Assembly (NCBI RefSeq): GCF_016808335.1
Contig: NC_053153.1
Span: 12,783,033-12,847,032 of the forward strand
Source: Panicum virgatum
Taxonomy: Eukaryota > Streptophyta > Magnoliopsida > Poales > Poaceae
Direction: 5' to 3'
DNA: 64,000 nt
Of the stretch, positions 24,201 through 33,776 are shown one piece after another (the first letter of the stretch is position 1; each line of letters opens with the position of its first letter). The notes under the pieces were generated by a model. That model did no database searches, had not been told where the DNA came from, and was given only the letters and a program-made list of their open reading frames with translations. The position numbers and the translations under genes were made by a program.

Positions 24201-25381
24201 TCGCTATCTCATCTCCAAGGCAAAGGTGGAAGATCTTGCTGCACGCACGCTTGCTAGGGGTACTACCGTACTTGCAGCATGCCATCAATGAACTAGTATC
24301 CCAACTAATCAACTTTGGGCAAAATGTCGTTAAGATCGCAGATATTTTCTAAAGACGACATGCCACTTCCTAATTTCAGTTGGTATTCATGTCCCAGCTG
24401 GCATGCATGTTTTCAATTCTTTTTGTGAATTCGACAAAAAAAAAAGAAAAAATTGCAGCCTTGGGATATATAGTTCTTTTTTTGAAGCAAAATTTGGGAT
24501 ATATAGTTACCTCGACGAAGGAGGTGAAGGGCTGCATGAGCGCGTCGGCGAACTGGTCGGGCGTGTAGGCGGCGCCCAGCACCGGGTTCACGTAGTAGTT
24601 CTGCACGTAGTCGCTGGTGCCGGCGCTCACCACGTAGATGGACCCCGACGTCAGCGTCTTGGCGCGCTGCTCGCCGGCCGACGCCGCCACCCGCGACTGG
24701 TACTCCCGGAAGTACTCCGCCTGCCGGCTCAGAGAGATCGCGCCCTGCACGCATCGCATGCATCCATCGGTGCTGAGTCGTCAGTAACATCATCAGCGAG
24801 ACGGCCGGTGAACCACGTGACGACGACGACGTACGTAGAGCGCGGCGGTGGCGTCGAGGTAGCCGGCGGCGCCGGAGGCGAAGTTGGCGCCGTGGAGGAG
24901 GCTCTTGTTGTTGCTCTGCGCCTCCTCGCTCAGGTACGCCGGCGGGTACGACCTCAGCCCCAGGTTCTCCACTGCATCCATCGTCGTCGTCGATTGCCCA
25001 TGCATGCGTCAAACGATTCGAGAGGACGGGCAGAGAGAAGAGCGGAGATTGATGCGTGCGTGGAGATCGATCGACTCCGGCTAGCCGCGGTGCGGCGGGT
25101 CGCTTACCGGTGTAGTCCGTGGCGAGCTTGCCGTTGCAGAAGCGCCCCGTGGGCGCGTGCGTCGCCGGGAAGTCGCGGCCGTAGGGCGGGAAGTCGGCGC
25201 GCACCAGCGTGGCCAGCCGGTTGTTGTTGCCGGCGTCCACCACCGAGTCGCCGAAGATCATCACGCCGGGCACCAGCGCCTGGCCCCTCGCGGTCGCCGC
25301 CGCCGAGAGCAGCAGCAGCAGCAGCATCAGCATCACCACCGCCGCCGCCGACACCGCGGGCACGGCGGAGCTCAACTTCAT
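21291..25381 (-). CDS. GDSL esterase/lipase (SGNH hydrolase), secreted
   Basis: Likely extracellular ester hydrolase. Exons on the minus strand: 25381-25108, 24971-24835, 24744-24511, 21823-21568, 21484-21291; phases agree and give 364 residues. The start at 25381 gives a hydrophobic signal peptide of about 33 residues; an in-frame ATG at 25417 would add 12 basic residues and is less likely. Block I is VMIFGDSVVDAGNNN (nucleophile Ser46). An oxyanion-type block reads SAGTSDYVQNYY, and block V is FWDGFHPTDAANR, supplying the Asp-His pair. LYSLGARRIGVTSLPPMGCL is a typical family segment. The substrate cannot be read from sequence; relatives act in cuticle, pollen coat or defence. Intron 3 is unusually long (about 2.7 kb) and filled with MITEs. 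Confidence 0.93.
22016..22319. mobile_element. hAT-type MITE in GDSL intron 3
   Basis: Ends are inverted (GGTCCTGTTTGGTTG on the left, CAATCAAACAGCCCC on the right). The interior contains the grass MITE core with GCGAGACGAATCTAATGA, ATGATTACTGTAGC and TTAGATTTGTCGCGC. A clean target duplication is not visible. Confidence 0.7.
23310..24015. mobile_element. AT-rich MITE interrupted by a second MITE
   Basis: The left end near 23310-23335 reads GGTATGGGTTAGATGT. The right end, after removing the inner element, reads GGTGCATCTAAACAAAGC. The interior has the ACGAGACGAATC motif shared with other MITEs here. Exact outer ends are uncertain. Confidence 0.5.
23643..23997. mobile_element. 355-bp hAT MITE rich in ACCCGACCC motifs
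   Basis: Terminal inverted repeats are TAGACCTGGGC and GCCCAGATCTA (one mismatch). An exact 8-bp target duplication GGTGCATC lies at 23635-23642 and 23998-24005, the hAT signature. The interior is a decayed array of CCCGACCC/ACCCGAA motifs with no coding potential. Confidence 0.85.
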
Positions 25382-25689
25382 CGTCCTCGCTCTCGCTCTC
25401 TCTCTCGACGCGTGCACGAACGCCGGCCGGTCGGTTCCCCTCTACGGTTGCGCGAGCTGAGGAGCTGGCAGTGGGCTGCGGTGGTGTGGACTGTGGAGTG
25501 TGTGGGCGTGTCAGAGGCAGGCACTCACCACCGCCGGGTTTTAACGGGGGTGAAGTGATCGAGGTACTGGTAGTGGTAGCTACTGTAGTATTGACCGCTG
25601 TTGGGTGGTGCTGGAAAGAGGTGGGAGCATGCATTCAATGAGCCTGGTGGAGTGACGTTAATGAGTGGCTGAGCAAGTGAGCAGCTCGA

Positions 25690-26045
25690 ACAAACGACTT
25701 TTGTTGAAACGCAAAAAAAAAAATTGAAAAATTTTTGCTAATTTGAAGTACTAAATAAAATCTGTTTATAAAATTTTTTGCACATATAAGTTGTAAATCA
25801 CGAGACGAATCTAATGATGCTAATTAATTCATGATTAATCCATTATTAGCGGATGATTACTGTAGCATCACTGTTGCAAATTACAGATTAAGTAGGCTCA
25901 TTAGATTCGTCTCGCGATTTACAGCCCATCCATGCAAAAAGTTTTATAAATAGGTTTCATTTAGTACTCCATGCATGTGTCGAAACATTCGATGTGACTT
26001 TTTTTTTTGCGTTTACGGGTTTATGGGGTGGAATTAAACAGAGCC
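25690..26045. mobile_element. MITE of the GAGACGAATCTAATGA family
   Basis: AT-rich, partly palindromic. Left half has CACGAGACGAATCTAATGA and right half CATTAGATTCGTCTCGCG in inverted orientation. The right end reads GGAATTAAACAGAGCC. The boundary on the left is uncertain. Confidence 0.6.
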
Positions 26046-26052
26046 ATTGGTT

Positions 26053-26300
26053 AGACGTTGTTTAGATGCACTCAAAATTTCAAAAATTTATAAGATTTTC
26101 TATCACAATAAATTTTTGAACACATATATAAAATATTAAATTTAGCTAAATAAAATAATTAATTACACAGCTTGACTATAATTTGCGAGACGAATCTTTT
26201 GAGTCTAGTTTACCCATGGCAGAACAATAATTACCAATATAAACAAAAATATTACAGTACTTTACACTCAAAACTTTTCACATCTAAACTAAGTCTTATT
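26053..26300. mobile_element. MITE with GTTTAGATGCAC ends
   Basis: Begins GACGTTGTTTAGATGCACTC and ends CACATCTAAACTAAGTC, an imperfect inverted pair. The interior has TTTGCGAGACGAATC. The ends resemble those of the outer MITE at 23.3-24.0 kb. Confidence 0.6.
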
Positions 26301-26361
26301 TGTAAAGCTCACGATTGAATCCAGATTGGTTGTTTTTTAAAACTTCAGTGTGGAAATGGTT

Positions 26362-26600
26362 CATGGCCCGTTTGGTTTGTTCCTATGAGATCCTAGAACA
26401 CATTTTAACTGTTAATTAGATATATTAAATAAAATTAATTTATAAAATCAACTCCATGACCCCTACGCTAGCAACACTAAAGAATCTAATGAGATATTTG
26501 ATCGCTTAATTAGAAGATAGTTACTATATCATCATTGTAGTCAATCATCAATTAATCACTAAAAAGCTTATACTACATTCCTCCTGCCTCCGAGTTACAT
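26362..26600. mobile_element. Partial MITE beginning GGCCCGTTTGGTTTG
   Basis: The left end and interior (TTAACTGTTAATTAGATATATTAAATAAA, AATCTAATGAGATATTTGA) match the same grass MITE type as 22.0 kb. The right end is not clear, so this copy may be truncated. Confidence 0.5.
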
Positions 26601-26869
26601 CAATATAGACATGTTCACCGAGCATCTCTTTGAAAAAAGAAAGAAAAGGAGGACCACGCGTATCAAAAGTTCAATCGATGAATTTGAAAATTGAAACGAA
26701 ACACCCAGCCGCAGGAAAATAAACTAAAGATTGTAACGGTTACTCAGTTCAGTTCGATCAATACGAAAAAGGATTAATTAGGAAGTAACTCACTCAAACT
26801 AGTTCTAATCGAAACATACAAATATACCAATTTACATTGTTTACTGCTGTTGCACTACATTCTCTAAAC

Positions 26870-27000
26870 TACTTATTTTCAGACAAGTCTCCATCCCAAC
26901 AAGGTGTATATATGAAAGTCGTGTCTATCAAGCGGCCACCATAGTTCAAGCACAACTCGCCCAGATCTTGGACCTCTTGGAGCTATCAAAATGATTTGTT
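26870..27000 (-). pseudogene. Relic of an F-box gene C-terminus
   Basis: On the minus strand one frame reads VQDLGELCLNYGG then FIYTPCWDGDLSE. This is the same C-terminal pattern as the F-box pseudogene at 54.2-54.4 kb (VQDLGELHIN...FMYTPCWVGD). Flanking sequence has stops and no other domain. Confidence 0.6.
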
Positions 27001-27152
27001 AATAGCACTCTCGGATTTTCCAAGAACACAATCTGTTTGAAAGGATGGAATCCAAAAATCCTACACCCCCACAAGTCCCTGGCGTCGCAATCTTTGATGC
27101 CTCATCGTCGGAGTCCCAATCTAAACTAGAAACTAGGAGACTAAGAGGCTAA

Positions 27153-27979
27153 GAGGCAGTTTGGTTCATCGCGTAAACTCGCCACCGCGCGTCTGTGGCG
27201 GCCACAGCTTGTGGCGAGCGATTCGTCCGCCACACTCGCCACGGCCACAGACAAGAGCTGCAGATGGCAACGGCTATATACCCGTCGGGTATTGGCCACC
27301 CATATCCGTACCCGCTAGAACTAAGTTTTACCCGTCGGGTTACCCGTACCCGTACACAGGTAGGAAAATGCTTCCATACCTGTACCTGGCGGGTAATTTA
27401 TACCCGACGGGTAACCCGTACCCGAAAAGCATACCCGAGAATTACATATAAATATCACATATTCATATGAAAAATAATTCATTTCAAACTAAAATTGGAG
27501 TGAGTGTGGAGTAGGATTTGAAGGAGAGTTCAACAATATATATACTAGGAGGGATTAATTAAATTTGGGCCAAATTCATGGGCCATATGGACTAAAATGA
27601 GTTAGACATTTAAGATGGCTTATTTTTTTGTGCGGGTATTTCTTACCCGCGGGTAGGCGGGTATGGATAGTATACATCCGCACTCATACCCGCCATATCT
27701 GACGGGTACAAAATTTTGTCCAATAATATACCCACGGGTAGAAAACTCATTCCATACATGTCTCCTTATCAGGTAAAACCCGTCGGATATTCGGATTTCG
27801 GGTACCCATTGCCATCTTGACAGCTGCAGCAAAAGACAAGCACCAAACAACAACTGCAGGTGCAATCATTACACGTGCAGAAGCAAAACGACAAGAGCAA
27901 GCTGCCTAATACTGCACACCATCCAAACGCCGCCACGCCACACTCGTGGCGAACTGACATGCTCAACCAAACAGCCCCT
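27153..27979. mobile_element. Outer hAT-like element holding an inner MITE
   Basis: Left end GGCAGTTTGGTTCATCGCG with AAACTCGCCACC inside. Right end GGCGAACTGACATGCTC then AACCAAACAGCCCC, inverted relative to the left. The two halves are separated by the inner element at 27261-27819. Confidence 0.6.
27261..27819. mobile_element. Inner MITE rich in ACCCGTCGGGTA motifs
   Basis: Ends CAGATGGCAACGG and CCATTGCCATCTTG are imperfect inverted repeats. The interior is dominated by TACCCGTACCCG and ACCCGTCGGGT units on both strands. AGCTGCAG occurs on both flanks but a clean target duplication could not be fixed. Confidence 0.6.
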
Positions 27980-28540
27980 AACACTTATAAGGAAACTTTA
28001 ACCTTTATTCACAATTTAATTTGATGTAATACGAAATGACACTTATATTTTTTATATAGCTATCCTACCATAACACCACTATACTATATGATAATATTGT
28101 CATTTCCTACTTAAGACATGATATGCCATGATATGGCAATGGAGGAGGAGGACACTCCTATTTATAGGATTTCATAGTTCATATGGTGTTACTATATGTC
28201 CATCTTCTATATTCTTCTATATTTTTAGAGTTTTCCCCATCTTTATTCTATCATACAAACATGTTTCTTTTAGAGAATTCTACACTTCACCATTAAGCAT
28301 GATAACTATTACTTATACTTCTCTTCACTTTTCTAGAATTTTCTTACTCTGGCATGATTTTTTCCTTATGCACTGCAAAGTTAGTTTCTTACAATTTCCA
28401 TCATCTTACATAATGTTCCATGTATACATTGGATATTTCAATACTGACCGTCTCGCCAACCCTTGGGCCCTGGCGATTGATCGCGCGCTCGCGCACGGCT
28501 TGCCGGCCGTCACTGGTTCGGATTGTGGAGGTGATCGGAG
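27980..28540. other. AT-rich spacer without a supported gene
   Basis: A 151-codon frame at 28128-28583 has low-complexity, Phe/Ile-rich composition typical of AT-rich noncoding DNA. I see no repeat or domain. Confidence 0.4.
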
Positions 28541-29084
28541 CGCTATGCCCTCCCGTATTTTTTTTTGCATTTTAACCCTTTGAGCGAAAGATTTTCACAT
28601 TTAGATATTTAGAGAAACAAATTACGTTTTTAGACCCTAGAATCGGCCCCCTGACTCACATCGCCGAGCTAACAGCTCAGCACCATAGATCATTAGGCTA
28701 CTGAGGAGAACTGAATCATTTGTGTCAGAGCAGATCTGCCCTATACACCAACATGTAAGCAAAATTGGCAATCATCCAAATTGACATTTGACACACTTCT
28801 TTATCATTCCAGTAGAAAATACTTTCTTTTGCCCATTATAACAAGCTAAACACCTACAGACTCACCCAGTTACACTCTTGGCAGATCACTGTATCATACT
28901 CGTATTATCAGAGGTTATTATGAGTCAAGGCAGATAATGAATAATAGACAAAATAAAAAAAATGACTACTGTGGCCAATTGCTTTTGAATACGATCCCAT
29001 TTGCGTCCATTTTGTGGCATGTATAATTTGACTGATTGTTGGTCAATTGTGAACAAGGACCTAAATTACCTAACTATATAACTT

Positions 29085-29312
29085 TGTCTAACTATTTAAC
29101 TAATTTTTCGAACTACAGTTGCTAATTGTACTAGCTAAACGAATTTAAAAATTAAATTAGATAACTAAAGTACTTAAATTAAATAACTACAATACCTAAA
29201 CTAATCTATCTAAAATAAAAAACTTAATTGCTACTAGATAAACGAATGAAAAAATTAAATTACCTAACTAAAATACTTAAATTAAATAACTACAATACCT
29301 AAACTAATCTAT
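29085..29312. repeat. Tandem duplication, about 100 bp units, AT-rich
   Basis: The segment CTTAAATTAAATAACTACAA then TACCTAAACTAATCTA occurs at about 29173-29212 and again at about 29276-29312, each preceded by similar AACTAAAATACTTAAATT sequence. Confidence 0.65.
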
Positions 29313-29507
29313 ACTATAAAAATTGAAACATTTGAAATTTTTTCTCACCAAAGTTAGACTCACTGTACCACTCACGGAGGTCTCACTTGTCATGCCAAAA
29401 ATTTTGACGAAAGGGGGTGGAGTCTCATTTTTTGATAGATAGAAAATATTTCCACCCAAAAGTCTTATTTTTTTAACCAAAAGTTTTACCATACCCACCT
29501 GTTTTTT

Positions 29508-29905
29508 TTTTTGAAGTAAAAAGAGAGAGGATGTTGTTTTTTTGGAAGTAAAAAGAGAGAGGATAGCTGTTTTTGGGGGATGTTGCTTTTTTGGAAGTAG
29601 AAGAGAGAGGATCGCTGATTACCATACCCACCACTATTTTTTGGAAGTAAAAAGAGAGAGGATGTTATTTTTTTGGGAAGTAAAAATAGAGAGGAACGCT
29701 GATTTTTTGGGATGCTATTTTTTTTAAGTAAAAAGAGAAAGCATTCTATTTTTTTGAAGTAAAAGGAGAGAGGATCGCTGATTTTTTGGAAGTAAAAAAG
29801 AGATGATCGCTCATTTTTGGGGATGCTGTTTTTTTGGAAGTAAAAGATAGAGAATCACTGATTTTTTGGGAGTAAAAAAAGAGAGGATCGTTGATCCTGT
29901 GGAAG
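29508..29905. repeat. Tandem array of GGAAGTAAAAAGAGAGAGGAT units
   Basis: About ten degenerate copies of a unit of roughly 30-45 bp. Each has GAAGTAAAAAGAGAGAGGAT followed by a T-rich spacer (CGCTGATTTTTTGG). Variation is mostly in spacer length. No coding sense. Confidence 0.8.
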
Positions 29906-30716
29906 CAAAGGAGATCACGGTCATGTTCCTCTGCTGATTGTCCCGTTCGTCCCGTTCTGGCTGCCGATTTCATCGCACAACACCACGCGCTAGGTACCGG
30001 CTGTTCGGCGTGCTACATGCCCTTCTGTTCCTCCGCCGCTCTTGTCGCACGTCACCGCACGCTGCCTACCCATCTGCTCGCCGTGCTCGCACGTCACTGC
30101 ATGCTGCCTGCCCCGATCGCGGCCTCGCCTCCTCGATGCTCTCTCTCCGCCCTTTGCTGCATGTTGCTGTATTCTTGATTGCACACCTGCTCGTTCAGCT
30201 GCTTCGTCGTAGTCGTGGCCTCGCCTGCTCAGAGTGCTCCATCTGCTCCACGTTGCCGCGCTCTGCCGCGTTCCTGACTGCCCGCCTGCTCGGCGCATGG
30301 GGTTGAGCTGCAAGCACCAGCGCCCTCCTGCACGTTTAGTTGATCGTCGCCACCGGTGCCCCTATTCGCCAAGAAGGGTGCCATTGAGGTGCGAGACTCC
30401 ACTGGTTGGCTTCATAGGCAGCTCTAGTCATTGCCATCCAGCAGCCTTGTTCGCCGAGAAGGGAGCATAGAGGTTCGAGGTTTGATTCATAATTGGTATT
30501 TATTTTTTGTTTTGACATATTTTGATCGGTTGAAGCAAATGGATGGCCGTCAACCATTTGGAGATATCACAAATACCTTGAATCATTGTAAGTGAAATTC
30601 ACATGATCAACATGATAACCAAGCTGTGCAAAATGGTATGTTCGTGTGATCTTGTTATAACAATTTTATTTTAGTTTTGCACATAATTCATAAACCATAA
30701 CATTTGGAATTTCAGT

Positions 30717-31480
30717 TGATTGCACAGAGCAAAGGGAAGTTAAGCGGCAAAGGGCTAGGGAGAAATATGCAAGCATGCCAGCTGATGAAAAAGCCGAGTT
30801 GAATGCTAAGAGGCGAGAAAGTTATCACTGGAAAAAGGCCGAAAGCGAAGCTGCTCGGAATGATACACAGAATCTTGGTATAATTTATACAACCCGACAC
30901 ATCAGTATGTGGTCTGCTAATGCAAAATGTATTGACCATATGTAGGTGTTGCTCCTTTGATTAATGAAACAAATACGTCCAATGCTGTTGTTGAGCAACC
31001 GACTTCTGAGTTAGACGGGATAACCACAACAGATATATTTAAAAAAATGTACCCATCAGTGTGTGAGACTGCTAAACTCAAATGCATTACCTTATGTAGG
31101 TGTTGCCCATGTGATTAATGAAACAAATACGTCCAACGATGTTGTTGAGTATCTAACTTCTGAGTTAAACGATCGAACTACATATGATTTTGATGATTCA
31201 TGGTTGCATCGCAATATACGTTCCAAACAATTCTAATGGAAGGTACAAGCACTCTATACAGAGCATATGGTATAATTAATTATTCATGTTATAGCTAGAT
31301 CATATGCACAGTATCAATTCACTAAAGTTCTTATATTTTTCGAACCATGTGATAGTTCTTCCGGAGTTGTCTGTGGTTGAGCGGCGGAGGATGAAAGAAA
31401 GAGAAAGGTGGAGCAAAAGGTACCTTAATATGACTAAGAAAAAATGCCAACAAGCAATCAACTAGGCTAAGAAAAAATGC
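30717..31480 (+). pseudogene. Broken multi-exon gene of transposon character
   Basis: A frame after a TTTCAG acceptor reads EQREVKRQRAREKYASMPAD then EKAELNAKRRESYHWKKAES, a basic helical segment of the kind I associate with proteins carried by plant transposons (possibly Helitron-type), though I cannot confirm this. A second exon (about 30943) begins GVAPLINETNTSNAVVEQ. A near copy with its acceptor (about 31099) reads GVAHVINETNTSNDVVEY, so that exon is tandemly duplicated. A last segment (about 31357-31465) reads LPELSVVERRRMKERERWSK. Stops interrupt the joins. Confidence 0.45.
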
Positions 31481-31939
31481 CAACAAGCGATCAACTAGGA
31501 GTATCAATTATTCTGATATTATGGCCAGTGTTGCAGCCAATGAAAGTTTGCACATTTCTTGAAGCATCATTATTTCTATTACAGCATATATGGTTTATTT
31601 CTTAATCTTTATGTTTATATATATTATGTTTATGTTCATATATATTACAGCATATATGGCTTATTTCTTAATCTTTTATTTCTTATATATATTCTTGTTA
31701 GAAATTTGTTGAGTGTGCAAGAATTTTGTTGAATGGGAATAAGATTATATAAATTGTGAAGTATTTTTAAGTTTCATTATTATAAATAATATTTGTGCCT
31801 CAGTTTACAATTACTCTGTATTGCTATTACTACTTATTATTTTGTACTCTATAATATAATAGCTACTGCATAATAATATTTTCAAACATAATTATTTCTC
31901 AAACATGTGATATTTTTAAATATAATTATTCTTTAAACA

Positions 31940-32345
31940 CGTGACATTCAGGAGCTGGGGCCTGGGCGGCGCCGCCGTGGGGTCGGGAGGCCACCGGCCC
32001 GCAGGTGCGCCGGGGTAGGGCGCCCTCAAGGCGGGCGCACCGCGGCCTGGCCAAGCGAGGCGGGGCGGGCCGAGCCGAGCCGTGGAAGTCGAGCACACGG
32101 AGGACGAGTGCGTACAAGAAGAGGCGATGGCGTAGGGGTCGAACGGAGCGAGCGTGTCGATGAGGAAGTGCGGCGCAGTGAACGGCGCTCGGACGGGAGC
32201 GTGAGTGCTGAGAGAGAATGGAGCAGGAAGACATGCGCTGGGAGGAATATATGACCCGAAGCTCCGCGTCGTACATTTTAGCGTCGAGCATAGCGCCATG
32301 GGCCGTGGCGCCGAGCTGGCTGCCGTGTAAGTGCCAGCTTGGCAC
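31940..32345. other. GC-rich block of unknown origin
   Basis: An abrupt GC-rich segment in AT-rich surroundings. Open frames on the minus strand have composition-driven sequence only. The part at 32280-32430 has GGCGCCG/CGGTGCCATGACTTATGG motifs like transposon leaders in grasses. No function assigned. Confidence 0.4.
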
Positions 32346-32633
32346 CGGAGCCTGAGGGCCTCGGTGCCATGACTTATGGTACCGAGATGTTTTACCTCAG
32401 CTCCATAAGTTGTGGCGCCGACTCACTAGATTCAAAAGTGCATATTGTTTTTAGAAAGTTAAAATGTGAAAATCTTTCGCTAAAAGGGTTAAAGGGTTAA
32501 AATGTAAAAAGTAAGCGATGCCCGCGGTCTTCTCCTGTTAACACGTTGGTGGGCCCGTATTGGCCCCGGATTCGAACGTCGCTGGTGTGCGTGTCATGTG
32601 AATTGGCGGGCTGAGGGGACACAACAACACTGG

Positions 32634-33057
32634 GCACTTTTTTCTTTTTTATATTTAAAAAAATAAAAATTTCAAAAATATATGTCCGTCTTGAAAATTT
32701 TCGAAAATACCCCCGGTCGCCCGGCCCAGGGGCGACAGGGGTCGTGTCGCCCAAGCAACGGGCGACAGGACCCTAATGTAATTTTTTTTGGAATTTGCAA
32801 AGAGGTCCCTGGCCGGGGGGAGGGGGCCTGTCGCCCCCCCCCCCCCCCCCTGACGGGCAATAGGGGCCGGTCGCCCCTCCAACGGGCGACAGGGCCCAGG
32901 GGCGACAGCCCCCCCCCCCACATGCGACGGGGGTCTCCCACCCTATATAAGCCCTGGCCTCCATTCCCTTCTCAATTGAGCCCAAAAATTTAGAAAAAAA
33001 GAGAGGGTGAGGAGAAAAAAAACGGCGAAACTCTACCGAATTCCGCACTTGTGATCT
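32634..33057 (+). repeat. MULE left terminal inverted repeat
   Basis: Starts GCACTTTTTTC and matches the reverse complement of 53309-53706, including the TATATGTCCGTCTTGAAAA segment, the TTTGCAAAGAGGTCC segment and the inner end TTCCGCACTTGTGATCT. It contains many GGGCGACAGG / CCTGTCGCCC motifs and long C runs. Confidence 0.88.
32944..32950 (+). promoter_or_regulatory. TATA box in left MULE TIR
   Basis: TATATAA about 110 bp inside the inner edge of the TIR, pointing inward. A GT donor (CCG|GTAAC) follows the TIR, suggesting a 5' UTR intron. Confidence 0.55.
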
Positions 33058-33353
33058 ACCGGTAACTTCCGTATGAATCCGTTGATATTGTATAACAATT
33101 TAATTTATTAGCGGATTAGCTGAATTAGATTTGATGCTTTCGAACACTCATTTAGTATTACAATTTCAGTACTATTACAGACTTGTTTTTAAATTAATTA
33201 TAAATTAGAATAGAATTATGACAGCACCTTATTGATATTGCAGCATAAGGCAATAGAATTATGACAGTACCTATATTTTCACGCATCGATTTGGTATACG
33301 ATAGGTGCATTATTGAAATCATTGTTCGTCATTTGGCGCACCACACTATAGCG
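33058..33353. other. MULE internal leader, left side
   Basis: AT-rich DNA between the left TIR and the hAT insertion. Probably the 5' UTR intron of the plus-strand MULE gene. A short repeat (GCAATAGAATTATGACAG-like) occurs twice near 33210-33265. Confidence 0.4.
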
Positions 33354-33776
33354 TAGGGCTGGAAAAATAGCTCGAAGCTCGTGAGCCGGCTTGAACTCGT
33401 TGCAGCTCGGCTCGGCTCGGCTCGGAGCGGCTCGCGAGCCTGAAACGAGCCGAGCCGAGCCGAGCCTCATTTCTGGGCTCGAAAAATCAGTGAGCCGATC
33501 CGAGCCGAGCTGCTACGGCTCGTGAGCCGGATCAAAGCTCGGCCCAATAGAGGCCCATTATGGCCTGTGAGGCATCTAGCAGTCCAGCACTAAGAAAATA
33601 ACCCTAACCCATTCAGATCGCAGGCGCCGTCTCCCTGGCTCCCTCCCACTCCACTCGCGCCGCCTCCCAAAGCGCCGCCTCCCTCAGGTGTATGCGCCCT
33701 CCTTCAGGTCGTCGCACCACCGGCCCCCGACGGCCAGCACCCTCAGCCAGGCGCCCAGCCCCGCCGCGTCGCCGGG

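Larger units (their letters stand above)
28545..32515. mobile_element. Region bounded by diverged inverted repeats, probable DNA transposon remnant
   Basis: The left edge (about 28560-28605) reads CATTTTAACCCTTTGAGCG then AAAGATTTTCACATTT. The right edge (about 32455-32510) holds the reverse complement with an extra AACCCTTT. Weaker matches continue inward (GACTCAC...GCCGA against GCCGACTCAC). Inside are tandem repeats, a broken multi-exon gene and a GC-rich block at 31950-32340. Target duplication and superfamily are unclear. Confidence 0.4.

Noticed and set aside
28128..28583. 151-codon plus-strand frame
   Set aside because: Low-complexity AT-rich translation with no support, and its end runs into the inverted-repeat edge.
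29310..31500. Helitron (TCTATACTATAAAAA-like start and a passenger protein of Helitron flavour)
   Set aside because: No hairpin plus CTRR end could be located and the protein match is only from memory, so no Helitron is called.
32773..33048. Gly/Pro-rich frames in the left MULE TIR
   Set aside because: Products of C runs and repeated GGGCGAC motifs.
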